This document shows, in pieces, positions 1 through 11,042 of a stretch of DNA of 64,000 bases. Position numbers and translations under genes: made by a program. The notes beneath the pieces were generated by a model that searched no databases, was not told the origin of the DNA, and was given only the letters and a program-made list of their open reading frames with translations. Where the stretch lies: contig JALBUN010000035.1 in NCBI GenBank assembly GCA_025174535.1, forward strand, positions 24,601 to 88,600, written 5' to 3'. Numbering within the stretch: position 1 is the stretch's first letter; every line of letters starts with the position of its first letter. The DNA comes from Cantharellus purpuraceus (Eukaryota > Basidiomycota > Agaricomycetes > Cantharellales > Hydnaceae).

Positions 1-275
1 CCAGGAATATAAGGTTGAGAAAATCCTTGATAGCAGGGTTTTCTGAGGAAAACTGGAGTACTTGGTGTGTTGGAAGGGCTATGGAGCTGCTGATGACCTT
101 TGGATACCAGCCAAGGATGCCAGCAGAGCTAGAAAGCATATTTCAGACTTCCACAAGGAGAATCCTGAAGCTCCAAGGCATATTTCAGCTGCCACCCATG
201 CAACTCTTCCTTTCTGACCCCTCGAAAACTTTACAGAACCTCCCAAATGAGTCCTCTTTGATTGGACAGTAGGGA
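1..275 (+). pseudogene. Gyp-A pol 3' end: chromodomain, broken
   Basis: The C-terminal end of a Ty3/gypsy polyprotein enters from the left edge of the window. It matches the intact Gyp-A chromodomain at 21904-22230 almost codon for codon (EYKVEKILDS, then LEYLVCWKGYG and DDLWIPAKDAS). The chromodomain of such integrases guides insertion into chromatin. Near base 41 a CGA arginine codon has become TGA, so the frame is closed. The rest of the element lies outside the window. Confidence 0.85.
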
Positions 276-449
276 GGACCCCAGCACATGGTAATGGACA
301 TGGTTCAAAGTCACAGAATAGGCACAGTTAAGCTTAGCACTCACCAACCCTATCCATATCGATGCCTCACCAACCATATATAAATCCAGTCAACCGCTTC
401 CTCTCTTCCTCAGTAAACCCACTGTCGTTCACTATCCATATTCTCACCA

Positions 450-885
450 TGCCCTACCAGCCTGACACTATCCTCCTACACCCAATTCCCTCTTCCCCAT
501 CATCCAACTGGACCATTGATTCAAGGGATACTGCACATGCCATAGAGTATTACAACCTCCCATCCCCACCCCCACCAGCTTGATTCCGCCTTTGGCATGA
601 AGGCGCATCCTCAAGGTGCCAAACATACTACATTGGGGACCCCATATTCATCAATGGCTCCAATATACCATACATGTTCCAAGGGCTTGCTGGCAGGGTC
701 ACCTATAGGGCAGGAGAGATGGTGCTAGGAGCAGTCTTTAAGGCAGATGAATCCGAGTTTACCATCCCACTTTATCTCAGGGAAGAGAATAACCAGTGTC
801 AAGACTCTTCATGGACTTGACTCTGGCAGAAAGTGAGGGAGCACCTTGTAGAGTGCTTTGCGGTATGTCTCTGCTGAGATGGATA
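450..885 (+). pseudogene. Accessory ORF of Gyp-A, decayed copy
   Basis: This is the counterpart of the 145-residue ORF at 22346-22783. It starts MPYQPDT and keeps WTIDSRDTAHAIEYYNLP, then meets a stop near 582. Downstream sequence still aligns with the intact copy (YYIGDP and IPYMFQGLAG in the same order). A TATATAAA box lies about 75 bp upstream of the ATG, as in the intact copy. The function of this ORF is unknown to me. Confidence 0.7.
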
Positions 886-930
886 GGACGATGATGCATA
901 TCGAGATGACATGCATTGAGAGGGGGGTGA

Positions 931-1264
931 TGTCAGGGTTCATATGACTCAGTTTCTATTTTTTCTTATCGCCCCTATCAGCACAGCCTGTTAGGGTGCA
1001 CTCTCCTATCTCTCCCCTATTGTTCCCCTATCTTGGTTCCCCTATTCCTTATATCATCTAGTATAAAGAACTTGCCTGATGCAGCACGGTTTCCTCAGCT
1101 TGATCTCTGAGGGTATCCGCTGTACCAGGTGAGTCCCATGTATTTATCAGTGACAAGTGTATAGACTGAGGATATCTGCTGTACCAGCTGGCATTATCTC
1201 TTATCAGCTCTCATCTATTGAGTATCTTGTTGTTGTGGCCTCATCATTCAGCATAGCCCTCACA
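931..1264 (+). repeat. Gyp-A 3' LTR
   Basis: It begins TGTCAGGG and ends CCCTCACA, like the two LTRs at 16769 and 22837, and follows a purine-rich tract (GAGAGGGGGGTGA). A TATAAAG box is at about 1061. It carries the 59-bp GTGAGT...CCAG segment found in the long LTR form. The target duplication cannot be checked because the 5' end of the element is outside the window. Confidence 0.9.
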
Positions 1265-1325
1265 GAGGTACATGAAGGCTGGTTTCAGGAGATGCGATCT
1301 CTCTGTGGAGGAGGGAAATCTGATT

Positions 1326-1793
1326 GTTGAACCAAGGTGCTTTACCTCAGTGTAGAGCTGATGGATTGTGATGTAGAGCATAGACTTAGAGCATGGACTT
1401 TGACCTTAGAGCATTGGCTGAAAACTTGTTGATTGATCCAAAAGGTGAAAACTAGCGCTCTTTTATATACAAATTCCCAGGGCACAATGACACAATATGA
1501 GGAGCAAATGATGTGATATGATGCAAGAAATGCTGACCAAGCCAGCTGACAAAGTGTGTGAAGTTGAACTACTAATGGGGAAATCATGGAGAAATGAAGC
1601 GACAGATAGGGGTAATCTTTGTAAGAATAGGAGGTGATAAGTAATAAAAGAACCAAAAATATGAATTAAAAGATGAAACAGGGGTGAGTCATATAAAAGA
1701 ACAATAGAAACATCCACCAATACCATCTTCCCTACGGCTCTGAAGGTAAGTTGACCCTGAGTCACATGAGGACTTCAGTCAGCATCCACAACA
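1326..1793 (-). repeat. Gyp-C LTR (3' LTR of a third gypsy-like family)
   Basis: On the minus strand this block starts TGTTGTGG and ends TTCAACA, the TGTTG/CAACA ends usual for LTRs, and holds a TATATAAAAG promoter box at about 1462-1471. It begins 9 bp after the stop of the accessory ORF at 1802-2206, the position of the 3' LTR in Gyp-A. The bounds are inferred from the terminal motifs; no second copy is in the window. Confidence 0.5.
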
Positions 1794-1801
1794 AATACTC
1801 C

Positions 1802-2206
1802 TTATTGTCTTAGTGATCCATCTCCATATGGTATCCTGTTCCAAGGGTATTCAGTCCTGACACAATGTAACCTGAGTCGGATTGAAGTGGGAGGATAGGT
1901 CAGCAATGGTGACTGAAACTCTACCTCACATTTGACTCTTCTATCTGTGTTACGATATAGAGGTGAAATGCCGAGGAATGTATATGGTTCAATGGAATCA
2001 TGAAAGAATACGGGATCTCCAATGGCATAAGAGAGACAAGGTGGGGATCTTGGATGTTGAAAGAGTTTTGGAAGTATTTTGACACATGGAGGTGGCTTAA
2101 CATGCCCGTAGAGCTCAGCATGTTTTTGATAGTCCTCCATGTCCAGAGACCAGTGTGATGTATTATTAGAAGAGATGTTGGAGAGAGGAATAGAATTGGA
2201 AGCCAT
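1802..2206 (-). CDS. Accessory ORF homologue, 134 residues, next to the Gyp-C LTR
   Basis: Intact ORF of 134 residues starting MASNSIPLS. It is a diverged relative of the Gyp-A accessory ORF at 22346: both have a W-S-hydrophobic-D start, a PPP run, then YAIGDPVFF against YYIGDPLFI and an aromatic-phenylalanine-leucine-glycine stretch. A TTTAAATA box lies about 120 bp upstream. It ends 9 bp before an LTR, the same place as in Gyp-A. No pol is left next to it. No known domain is recognised; the family assignment is by eye and moderately sure. Confidence 0.6.
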   Translation of the reverse strand: MASNSIPLSNISSNNTSHWSLDMEDYQKHAELYGHVKPPPCVKILPKLFQHPRSPPCLSYAIGDPVFFHDSIEPYTFLGISPLYRNTDRRVKCEVEFQSPLLTYPPTSIRLRLHCVRTEYPWNRIPYGDGSLRQ

Positions 2207-2414
2207 GTGAATGATGATGAAAGGATCAGTGTGAATAGAAGGCTGTTAATGATCGATGGTGATAAAACACAAGTGACAATTGATGGTTAGAAATAGAGAC
2301 TGAGGTGAAGAGGGAGTTGTGGCACTATTTAAAAGCTTGATATGAAAAGATGCTGGCAGAGTTGGACTGTCAAAGTGGTTTGATATATGTCCTCAATGCG
2401 TCCTGGCTCATCAA
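2207..2414. other. 5' flank of the Gyp-C accessory ORF
   Basis: Short stretch holding the presumed promoter of the minus-strand ORF (TTTAAATA near 2330). No coding signal is seen. The Cop-G LTR inserted at its right edge. Confidence 0.35.
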
Positions 2415-3123
2415 TGTTGAAAATGTCGCCTTGCTGAGGGGGTGTGGAGAGTAGATTTTGAATAGTGACAGAGAGAGTGATGGAAACTGGGTGTATGTGT
2501 AGTCAAATTGAAGATATATTTTGGGAGTATCTTCGTATGAGGTTTTATGAGATTTGGTGTAGTCCTCGTCTAGATATTGACAGTTTGAGCAGGGATCAGG
2601 AGCAGATGACTCATATGTGAGTAAATGCTTAATAGAAAATCAACCAGTGGAGCTTAGGTTTCGCAAACTGGGATTCGAATATATGTTGCAATACCCTAAA
2701 AGAGTATGAAAAGGTTTGACGAATTCTGATTTCGTTCTGGAGTTATTCCAGAAACAACTAGTTCAGACACAGACAACAAAAAAAAGTGAGAGGAAATTCT
2801 CTGGTCCATTTCATATCTAGCTAGGCTGTTTTATACAAGATATGGGTCCTAAGAACATGTGATAAAAGTCCTGAATCATTTGAATCATGGGAAAGAAACT
2901 TGTGATAAAAATGAAATGGGGGTGGAGCCAATAGGGGAGAAATGACGAAATAAAATATAAAAGAAATATAGGAGAATAATCTGATGGGTGTGGAGCTTAC
3001 AGGGGCTGCTCCTCTTCCCTCCTAACCATTTCCCCTCGCTTTCCTACCTCCCCCTCAACCTCCTGAGCCTCCTATGTGCTCGTGTTCCCCCTCTCTCCTA
3101 ACCCCTTTCTCCCATAATCAACA
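2415..3123 (+). repeat. Solo LTR, Cop-G, 709 bp, TSD ATCAA
   Basis: It starts TGTTGAAAA and ends AATCAACA and is flanked by the exact 5-bp repeat ATCAA at 2410-2414 and 3124-3128. A reverse-oriented copy of exactly the same length is at 33294-34002. No internal region remains, so it is a product of LTR-LTR recombination. Confidence 0.9.
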
Positions 3124-3620
3124 ATCAATGCCTCAGACATATTGAGTTTAGATTGATATGTACAGCAGGCAACATCATGTCTGATGTTGTCCTGATCAGG
3201 GGGGGGGTGTTACATCCTTCACCATATTATCATTCTGTTCACACAAGTCAAACACAGTGCGGAGCTTCCCATTTTTCTTGGGAATGCATAGCATTGGTAC
3301 AGCCTGTCAGGCTGTAGTTGATACCCACCATTTAGCAGTGGTGTATTGCAGAACTTTCTTTGAAAGTTCTGCATGGTAGTGTTCTGGGCACTTAGGAAAG
3401 CAATAATGCATTTGCTTGTCAGGATCCACAAGATTAATCTCATGGTTAACTTCCCTAAATGGGGGAAGTTCTAAGGGTATGCTGCTGAATAGGTCAGCAT
3501 ACTTTTCTTTCCATTTATCCCTCAACTGAGGGATCTCATCAGCCATGTAGGTGGTTGATCCTCCATGAGATGAAGCTATTTGCCTCATGCTCTTATTGGA
3601 TCCTCCATTGGAGGGTCCTT
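3124..3620 (-). pseudogene. Gyp-B pol fragment: start of reverse transcriptase
   Basis: Minus-strand remains of the start of a Ty3/gypsy reverse transcriptase. Readable parts are LPPFREVNHEINL, KVLQYTTAKWWVSTTA, then AVPMLCIPKKNGKL and VFDL in another frame. The same text occurs at 55772-55995 (minus) and 58840-58992 (plus). Frameshifts separate the parts and the palm with the catalytic aspartates is absent. The left end is cut where the Cop-G LTR sits. Confidence 0.75.
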
Positions 3621-3841
3621 TACTGAGTCTAGTCCTTCTTTTGGGAAGGACTGCATTGTGGGTAGCTTGTGTTTAGAGTTACCCCCTTGGTGTCATTTAT
3701 TCACACCAATACTCCTTCTTTGTATTGAGTTTATACCCCATGATGGGGTATGAAGAGCATCAGTATTATGCGCTTCATTGGTGGGGACTTCATCAGTTCC
3801 CATCATGATTCAGCCTGGGCCATTAAAGTCCAGGCATATTC

Positions 3842-4285
3842 CTAGCTTTTGTAGGAATGGAGTATTACATTGTAATACTCAACGTTGGTGACATTGAAGT
3901 ATTCTTCAATGTCTTGACTACCAAACTTTATGGTAGTGTGAGTACCATAATTTATGGTACTCCTGCTCCCAACGCATGCTAATTGCAGTGTGATGGGTTG
4001 CTCTAGCATGAAGGTTTTCATACCTGTTGCATGCATGAATTCAGGGGATATCATTATCCCCTCACTCCCACTGTCTAATAGACAGTGAGCAAGTGTTCCA
4101 TCAATCTCCCAATACCCAGAGATTGTTTTATTATTTATGCATGGCCTATTGGGTTGTGCTGTCGACTTCTGTTGGCTCCTATGATTATACATGGGTTTGG
4201 CTGATCTGTCAATGCTGACAGCAGCTATATGCAGCTGTTGTGATTCCCTGCTTGTTGGGAATCTTGTTGCACTATAGAAACACAC
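3842..4285 (-). pseudogene. Gyp-B aspartic protease region
   Basis: Open frame of 147 residues with the retropepsin motif LLDSGSEGIMIS near residue 69 and a conserved tail (GSRSTINYGTHTTIKFG). Protease would cut the Gag-Pol polyprotein. The same text is at 58403-58607 on the plus strand. The coding sequence is made of back-to-back short inverted repeats, for example at 3858-3878 and 3944-3966. Neighbouring gag and RT are broken, so it is called a remnant. Confidence 0.75.
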
Positions 4286-4289
4286 TGCA

Positions 4290-6305
4290 TAGGTGTGTTT
4301 TGGTGGAATTCGATCATTGGGTCAAATTCATATCGCATTAGAGTGATACATTGGCATAGCCTCCTCTTTAGGGGCATCATCTTGGTCATCCCATTTGTAT
4401 GGGGCAACCTCCTCATCCCATTTGTCAGCTACTTCTATAGCTGGTGTTTTTTCCTCTAGATGGTCCTTGAGATCATCCATTGCTTCTTCATATTCTCCCT
4501 CTATTGGGGAGAATCTGTCTACATTGTCCTCCACTATGTGTGAGGACACATCCTTTTGGACTGCAGCTGACCTTATGTTGCCTTTTAGTTTGGGGCAGCT
4601 GGGTCACATGTGACCTGTCTGGCTGCATTTGTAGCACACAATGTTACTAGCAATGTTGTTCAATTGATCACCACTCACATGTGCTGGTGGCTTTGATTGA
4701 TAATTACCCTTAAAGGAGTAATTGTTGGAATTGAAGCCAGAGCCCCCACTATGGGGTTCCAGCCTTGATGCACTTGCTTGTCATGAGTGTGTGTTGGAAG
4801 CCATATACACACGTCCATGAGGCATGGGTTGACTCCCTGTATTCATCATACCAGTAGTTCTATTGACTACTGGTCTATGGGTTGAGGAGGACGTGTTAGT
4901 CACATTCTCCAGGCATTGCATACTGTGGTGGTATTGCGTCACTTCCTCTATCATTCAAGCAGTTTCATACAACTGCTTGATACTGCTAAACTCAGCATTG
5001 AAGCCCTTCTTGAGGACTTCTTGTCTCAGAGGTTTGCACATTGACGCTTGTTCAGAAATACAACAAATACGTATATACAACCTATTTTCCTCAAATTTTA
5101 CACAATACACTTAGATTAAAACTTATTTTCATATTTCAATGTGATTCTCAAATTTTACACAATATACTAGATTAAAACATATTGTGATATTTTGGCATAA
5201 TTCTCAAAAATAACTGTTTTTTCCCCATTTAGTGGTGGCAACTCTCTTGAGGGAACATCCAAATATCATTGATTCTTTCTTATACAATACTTGTAACATA
5301 ATTTGAACTATCTTTAATCCCCACCTGGTATTTGTATATCTAAATACCCTATATAATACCAATTATATTAATCCAGACATTCCTATTATATCCATGTAAA
5401 TGATTATGTTCATCTCAACCAAATATCTCATCTTTTAAAGTTTATTAAAATATAGAATATATGTTTATATTTATGAAAATTTCACACATCTGAAATCTTT
5501 TAAGATATCCAAATTGTAACTCCCTGGCTTTATGTATCATTGAAATTCTGATGTATATCTCATATACATCAGAATATTGTATACTGACATGATTCTGAAC
5601 AAGCGTCATTGCAGTTATGAACCTCTTCCTGTATGTGTATGCATCCGGTGGCATTATCATGTGGCCCACATACTTATCTAGGTCGTTCATTATTTCATGA
5701 ACGGTCCTTTGACCCTGTGTTACAGAGTCAAATTTATTTGATGCATGATGATGTGTCAGGGTGTGTAGGAATCTATGCTGCAATCCTTGGATTGCAGTTT
5801 CCAGGGTCCAGTCTTGGACTGCCCTGTCATAGTGTTCTACATTCCTGTAGAACCATTCCTGGGCCTCGTTTTTAAGGTGAGTGCCTAAGTACTATAGCTG
5901 AAACTTTGTACTTGATAGTCCTAGGAGATTGTTCATCTTCAGCCATTATAGCATACCTGCTACAAAGATCTCAAACTCTTTGAGATCCACACCTCCATAT
6001 TGCTCAGGAGGCAATACTTTAGCCTGCCTTGGCAAGTACAGACTTCTCTGGGTCTGTATCTCTATTATCAACTATGGCTACTTGCACCATGCGAGTAATG
6101 CCGTTGATAGGATCAATTGTGTCCAATTGATCTGGTATGCCTTGACCTTCTAGGGTCAATGGTGCTGATTGTTCCCTGTTATGGGGAACATCTTCTTGAG
6201 GTACCCATTGGGTATCTCGTTGCTCATGGTGGGTGTCTTCTGAATGGCCCACCACTCATATGCGCTGGTAACCATTATATTCAGATTCTCATTGAGAATC
6301 TGCTC
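4290..6305 (-). pseudogene. Gyp-B gag, split by a MITE
   Basis: Read leftwards from about 6305: a WVPQEDVPHNREQS region, a capsid-like region (FLHTLTHHHASNKFDS, DKYVGHMIMPPDAYTYRKR), the MITE at 5043-5607, the capsid remainder, and a CX2CX4HX4C zinc knuckle near 4570-4640 with a stop codon just after its histidine. It lies directly upstream of the protease fragment. Its full counterpart runs from 56753 on the plus strand. Several frameshifts and stops are present. Confidence 0.7.
5043..5607. mobile_element. MITE copy 1 (565 bp, TIR GACGCTTGTTCAG, TSD ATT)
   Basis: A/T-rich element with perfect terminal inverted repeats GACGCTTGTTCAGAA, flanked by ATT on both sides (5040-5042 and 5608-5610). 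The uninterrupted gag sequence at 58046-58070 gives the empty site, which has one ATT. It encodes no protein. Two relatives lie at 25142-25707 and 47212-47696. A 3-bp duplication fits several DNA transposon superfamilies; I cannot assign one. Confidence 0.85.
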
Positions 6306-6326
6306 GTTTGAGAACACATCAAAATG

Positions 6327-6458
6327 AATCAAATAGTTTTTAACTATTTACCAACTCACAAGATGCCAGCCAATGTGCTTACAAAGTCAGTGGCAGGACT
6401 GAAACTGACATATTTTCGAAAAATCATGGGTATATCTGATGGTGTACAGACTCAATAG
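6327..6458 (+). pseudogene. Copia pol C-terminus (end of RNase H)
   Basis: The frame reads LPTHKMPANVLTKSVAGLKL and ends at TAG, the standard end of a Ty1/copia RNase H domain. A polypurine tract (TTGAGGGGGAG) follows at 6460-6470 and then an LTR. Everything upstream is lost; the fragment abuts Gyp-B gag. Confidence 0.75.
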
Positions 6459-6470
6459 ATTGAGGGGGAG

Positions 6471-6899
6471 TGTTGAAATCAATCATAGTGAGAGAGAGAT
6501 GTTAGAAAATAATTTCGCCTTGCTGGGGGTGTGTGGAGAGTAGATTTTGAATAGGGACAGAGGGAGTGATGGGAACTGGGTGTATGCATAGTCGAATTGA
6601 AGATATACTTGAGTAATATCTTCCTACGAAGTTTGATGAAATTTGGTGTGATCTTGTCTAGATATTGACAATTTGAGCAGGGATCAGGAGCAGATGACTC
6701 AAATGAGAGTAAATGCTCAATAGAAAATCAACCAGTGGAGCTTAGGCTTCGCAAACTGGGATTCGAATATATGTTGCAATACTCTGGAAGAGTATGCAAA
6801 GGATTGTAGAAATACATATTCGTTCTGGAGTTATTCCAGAAACAAATAGTTCAGACACAGTCAACAAAAAACAAGTGAGAGTAAATTCGCCAACAACGA
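6471..6899 (+). repeat. Partial 3' LTR of Cop-G
   Basis: It starts TGTTGAAAT right after the polypurine tract at 6460-6470, so it is a genuine 3' LTR of the copia fragment before it. It follows the Cop-G LTR pattern of 2415-3123 (GCCTTGCTGGGG, TTGAGCAGGGATCAGGAG, TTCTGGAGTTATTCCAGAA). A 29-bp insertion follows its first 9 bases. It stops abruptly at 6899, where an opposite-strand copia fragment begins. Confidence 0.75.
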
Positions 6900-6901
6900 C
6901 A

Positions 6902-7276
6902 TCAGTAATAATCGGAAATCCCATTGTGTTCTGGAGTGTACGGTGAGGTAGTCTCATGTGTTATTCCTAGCTCACCGCATAACTCCTGAAATTCATGTCC
7001 AGTGTACTCGCCACCATTGTCGGCCCTTATTTTCTTAACATGTACACTTTTCTGCCTCATAATCCATGCCAGAAAGCATTTGAATGAATCGGTGATGGTC
7101 CTACACTCTTTGTTCTTCAGAAACTTGATGCTGACATATCTGGTTTTGAGGTCAATCCATGTTACGAAGTATCTGTATCCTCCAATGGATAATTTGAAAG
7201 GGCCACAGAGATCAGAGACAATCGTATCACCAATGTCCTTGGGAATTTCTTTGACATTTTTGAATGGTGTGCACAC
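6902..7276 (-). pseudogene. Copia integrase core, truncated
   Basis: Minus-strand continuation of the gag-protease ORF at 7162-8829, in another frame. It shows the integrase core (SDLCGPF, FVTWIDLKTRY, IRADNGGEYTGHEF, TSPYTPEHNG) and then stops. The first two catalytic aspartates are visible; the chain ends just where the catalytic glutamate should follow. Reverse transcriptase and RNase H are missing. Confidence 0.8.
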
Positions 7277-8829
7277 TTGTTTCCCATATGGACAGTTTGT
7301 ACATTGACTGATTGATCAAAGCTGATTTTTGTGGGTAGTCCAATGACTGTATTGGATTTCATCATTTTATCAATCATGGAGTAACTTGCATGTGCAAGTT
7401 GGTGATGCCAAAGAGTCACATCTGATGTCTGATTCAAGTAGTGAACTTGGTCATTTGTGTAGTTGGCTCGAATATTGGTGGGTTCAATTGTGGCTTGAAA
7501 TGCAAATAGATTGTTGACTTTTGAACCCTGCATGATGATAGTGTTATCTATCGACAAAAATGAATAATCTTTGGTGAAAGATACATCCATGTTCGCATTT
7601 GTGACACATCCGACTGATAATAAATTCACATTGAGCTTTGGTACATATATGATGTCCTTCAATGTGATTGGTATGTCGTCCATACCGTCTGAGTGAAGCA
7701 TAATATTGATGGTGCCTTGTTTATTTGCGGTGAAAGATTCTCCACTTGCAGTTTCAATTGTGAGGATAGGAACCATGTACATCATATCAAAGATGCTCTT
7801 GTTTCCACATATGTGGCTGGAAGCGGCCGAATCCATGAACCAGAGGTGAGAAGTTTCTTCCATCGATGAGAATGCAGTCGTGCTTGTTGATACATGTACC
7901 TTGGCCTCTTCAGCTTTGGTTTTGGATATGTAAGCCATAAGAATGATGTTTGGCTTTGTCTCTTCTGCAAATTTGACTGATTTTGTAGGCTTCGGTATGG
8001 TAGGGGGAGTTGGATGATTTCTGAATGGGGAGGCTGATGGTGAGTTTCTGTTTGAAGTAACATGTGACTCAGATTGGTTGCTCCATGGTGCTCTGCCCTC
8101 CATACTGCCTCCTTGTGCATAACACTTGATAATAGTGTGGCCTTGTCTACCACAATTCGTGCAATGAAAGTTTGATATTGGATTTGCTGGACATGAAGCT
8201 GTAAAATTTGAAATAGGTTGCTGATTGGAAGGGAATGTGGGATTGACTTGGCCCTGAGGTGAGAGCTTCGCAGAAAATGCAGTGGAAGTTTGGCTTGATA
8301 GATCCCTGGCACTCATGTTGGCCTCGTATGCTTTCAGCTTCTGTTCGATCTCATTAAGGTCCGTATACATAAGTTGAATGGTCAGCGCTATTGATTTCCA
8401 TGACTCCAGTATGTGACGCAGTATGGTGGCAGCGTGAGTTGAGTCTGGAATAGCTTCTCCCATCTGATAAAGCTGATTTCTGTATTCCCTCATCATCATC
8501 AGATAAGAATTGATGGATTGTCCTTCGAGCATGTGGTAGTGTTTGTATCTCATCCGAATGATGCTAATCTTGCTTGGGTCTCTAGATTTGAACTTGTTCC
8601 TGAGGATCGCCCATGCTGCTGCCGCCAAATCTGTCATGTTGATAGCAGTTTGGTATTCAGATGAGATTGTTAGGAGGATTTGGTTGTATGATGAGTTATT
8701 TCGGTCATGCCATTCCTCGATCACCTGAGGGAGAGGAATTCCTCGAACCAGTTGTACACCATCATCCATAGTAGTGGTAATGTTCCGAGCAGTAGGGAGT
8801 ACATCCATTCCCAAGATGGTAGCATACAA
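7162..8829 (-). pseudogene. Copia Gag-protease-pre-integrase ORF
   Basis: Open frame of 555 residues. In order: a UBN2-type Gag domain (residues 1-190), a CX2CX4HX4C zinc knuckle (CTNCGRQGH, about 223-236), a copia protease with WFMDSAASSHI, and a GAG-pre-integrase motif LWHHQLAHASYSMIDKM. The true start lies further right: the frame continues to about 8915 (KLSQDNWVSWK) behind one TGA. A frameshift near 7300 separates it from the integrase core. It would have coded the capsid and enzymes of a Ty1/copia element; with pol lost it cannot move by itself. Confidence 0.85.
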
Positions 8830-8918
8830 TCCTCTGTCGCATGCGGTTGCAAGTAGCTCTCATTTCCAAGATACCCAATTGTCTTGACTCAACTTTGGTC
8901 TAATGTCTCGAACTTGTG

Positions 8919-9213
8919 AATATATACTTGAGTAATATCTTCCTATGAAGTTTGATGAAATTTGGTGTGATCTTCATCTAGATATTGACAATTTAAGCAT
9001 TTACTCTTGTTCGGGTCATCTGCTCCTGATCCCTGCTCAAATTGTCAATATCTAGACAAAGATCACACCAAATTGTTCAAACTTCGTAGGAAGATATTAC
9101 TCAAGTATATCTTCAATTCGATTATGCATACACCCAGTTCCCATCACTCCCTCTGTCCCTATTTGAAATCTACTCTCCACACACCCCCAGCAAGGTGAAA
9201 TTATTTTTCAACA
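8919..9213 (-). repeat. Partial 5' LTR of Cop-G with fold-back
   Basis: Minus-strand LTR starting TGTTGAAAA at 9213 and running left to about 9001, the expected place for the 5' LTR of the minus-strand copia ORF. At 8919-9000 the same LTR segment recurs in the opposite direction, so 8919-9110 forms an inverted repeat of about 80 bp per arm. Confidence 0.65.
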
Positions 9214-9445
9214 AGAGACACGTGCACGTAGTCACGTGATTACAAAGGATAAGGAATGTTTCGGTGGAGTTTTTTAGCCCTCAGTTGTCTATCTAACAAC
9301 TGAGGTGAGCATCAATCACTCTTAATAGTTTTTGTATCATTACTTACAATCAAATGTAGCCTGACATAGTACAGGTAATATAAGTTTAGTTGTCTATCTA
9401 ACAACTGAGCCTGACATAGTACAGATCTCAAAAGGGCCTATTTCT
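9214..9445. other. Non-coding spacer with repeated hairpin
   Basis: No gene is seen. A 20-bp imperfect palindrome (CTCAGTTGT...ACAACTGAG) occurs at about 9281-9303 and again at 9387-9408, and CCTGACATAGTACAG occurs at 9359 and 9410, so a segment of about 100 bp appears duplicated. Confidence 0.5.
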
Positions 9446-10903
9446 TTGACTGATGCTTGAACACAAGCCTCATGGTATGTGATGCACACAAGGACAGTCT
9501 CCAAATGCCTGGTGGCACTCATTCTGACCAAGAAAGGACGGGCACTCTTCAAAGTTGAACAGAAGTATCCAGGCCTCATGGTAATTGCATGTCACTTACC
9601 ATCCAATGTTCATGACTGAATAATTGGATGGTCCTGTAACACATATGATGGCTGATCTGGCCCTCAACTCTGTGAGTTACTTAAGGAGAGTGACTTGGTA
9701 GTTTGAGCAGATGGTGCGAACACTGTTCCACTGGCTGAGCACCATATGTGATGATTCCCACTACACTCCCACTACACTCTTTGAGGAGACTGATGTCCAT
9801 TTGTAGCCACATTTCATGCCATGATCAACATTCAACAACTGTAGTACTAACAGGGTGGTACTCTGGTTAACTGCACAGATTGGATGGGATGCAGGGCTTT
9901 CAGAGTCCTATGGCTACAGACAACAGGATGATGGCCTTGAGTAGTTGTATTATCTGAGGAAAAACATCATCAGATCATAGAGCTACTCAAGGCCAGTGAT
10001 TCAGATGTCTGATCTACTGGCAAAAGTGCAGTGAGCAACTTGGCTGAGCACTGTATGTAATGGTGCCCACCATGCTCCTTGGGGAGACTGATGTTTATTT
10101 CCAGCTGCATTCCATGAGATGATCAGGGGTGCTGTTCCCAACATCATTCAACTCCTCCAGGACAGCATATCAGATGCCTTTGGACAGTTCCAGGGCCTCC
10201 ATTCAGATGTCCAATTGGGTGGTGCAAGAGCCATCATTGAAGGAGTAAGATAGAAGTTGCTTGTATATATGGTTGTTCAGTACCTGTCCTTATATATACA
10301 ATTTTTAAGTCTATATTTAATGTTATAACACATGATACTTAGAAATCTCATATTGCTGGATCCCTTCGTTAAAGCACACAACAGGTATGTCTATCCCTTG
10401 ATTCTGATGCTGTTCAACAACAAGAGCATTGAACAACCTGGCCAAGTACCGTATGGAATGTGCTCACTGTGCTCTCTGATGAGACTGACGTCCATTTATA
10501 GCCATTTCATGACGTGATCAGGGGTGCTGTCCCTCACATCGTTGAACTGCTAAAGAGCAGTCACTTGTTTGCCTCATTGGCTAGTGCAAGAGCATTGAGC
10601 AACCTCGCTGAGTACCGTATGTATCGTATGTGATAGTGCTCACCTGACAAAACTGATGTATATTCTAGCCGCATTCCATGATTCAACGGTCCAATCAGCT
10701 GGTGCAAGTGCATTCAGCAACTTGGCTGAGCACCGTATGTGATGATGCTCACAACAGCCTTTGAGGAGACTGATGTCCCTTCTAGCTGCATTGCATCAGG
10801 TGATTAGGGGTGCTATTCCTCAGATCATCGACCTGCCCCATAATAGCGATCTAGATGTCCAAGTAGCTGGTGCAAGTACATTTGGCAACCTGGCCAAGTA
10901 CAA
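9446..10903 (+). pseudogene. Truncated, decayed copy of the DUF6535-ARM gene
   Basis: The left part (9446-9660) matches the 5' flank of the main gene (35745-35950). At about 9659 it jumps to the first ARM exon (matching 37990-38088), so the whole DUF6535 region is deleted. Remains of five or six ARM exons follow, with unrelated insertions at about 9840-9950 and 10235-10420. The reading frame is broken: a CGA in the first ARM exon has become TGA, and a splice donor GTATGT has become ATATGT. Differences from the intact gene are mostly CpG to TpG or CpA. Same orientation as the intact gene. Confidence 0.8.
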
Positions 10904-11042
10904 ATCAAGGCTGGGGTAACCTGTTACTTTGGGTGCATCCAAAGAGGTGGGTCTACATTAGATCATGCAATGCTGGTCTATTGTGGTTTCGGTCGTGATA
11001 AGTGCCTCAAACGAATAGTGCAACGGTTTGTTCAAAACAAAA
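10904..11042. other. Spacer
   Basis: Nothing recognisable between the ARM pseudogene and the possible minus-strand gene. Confidence 0.3.
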
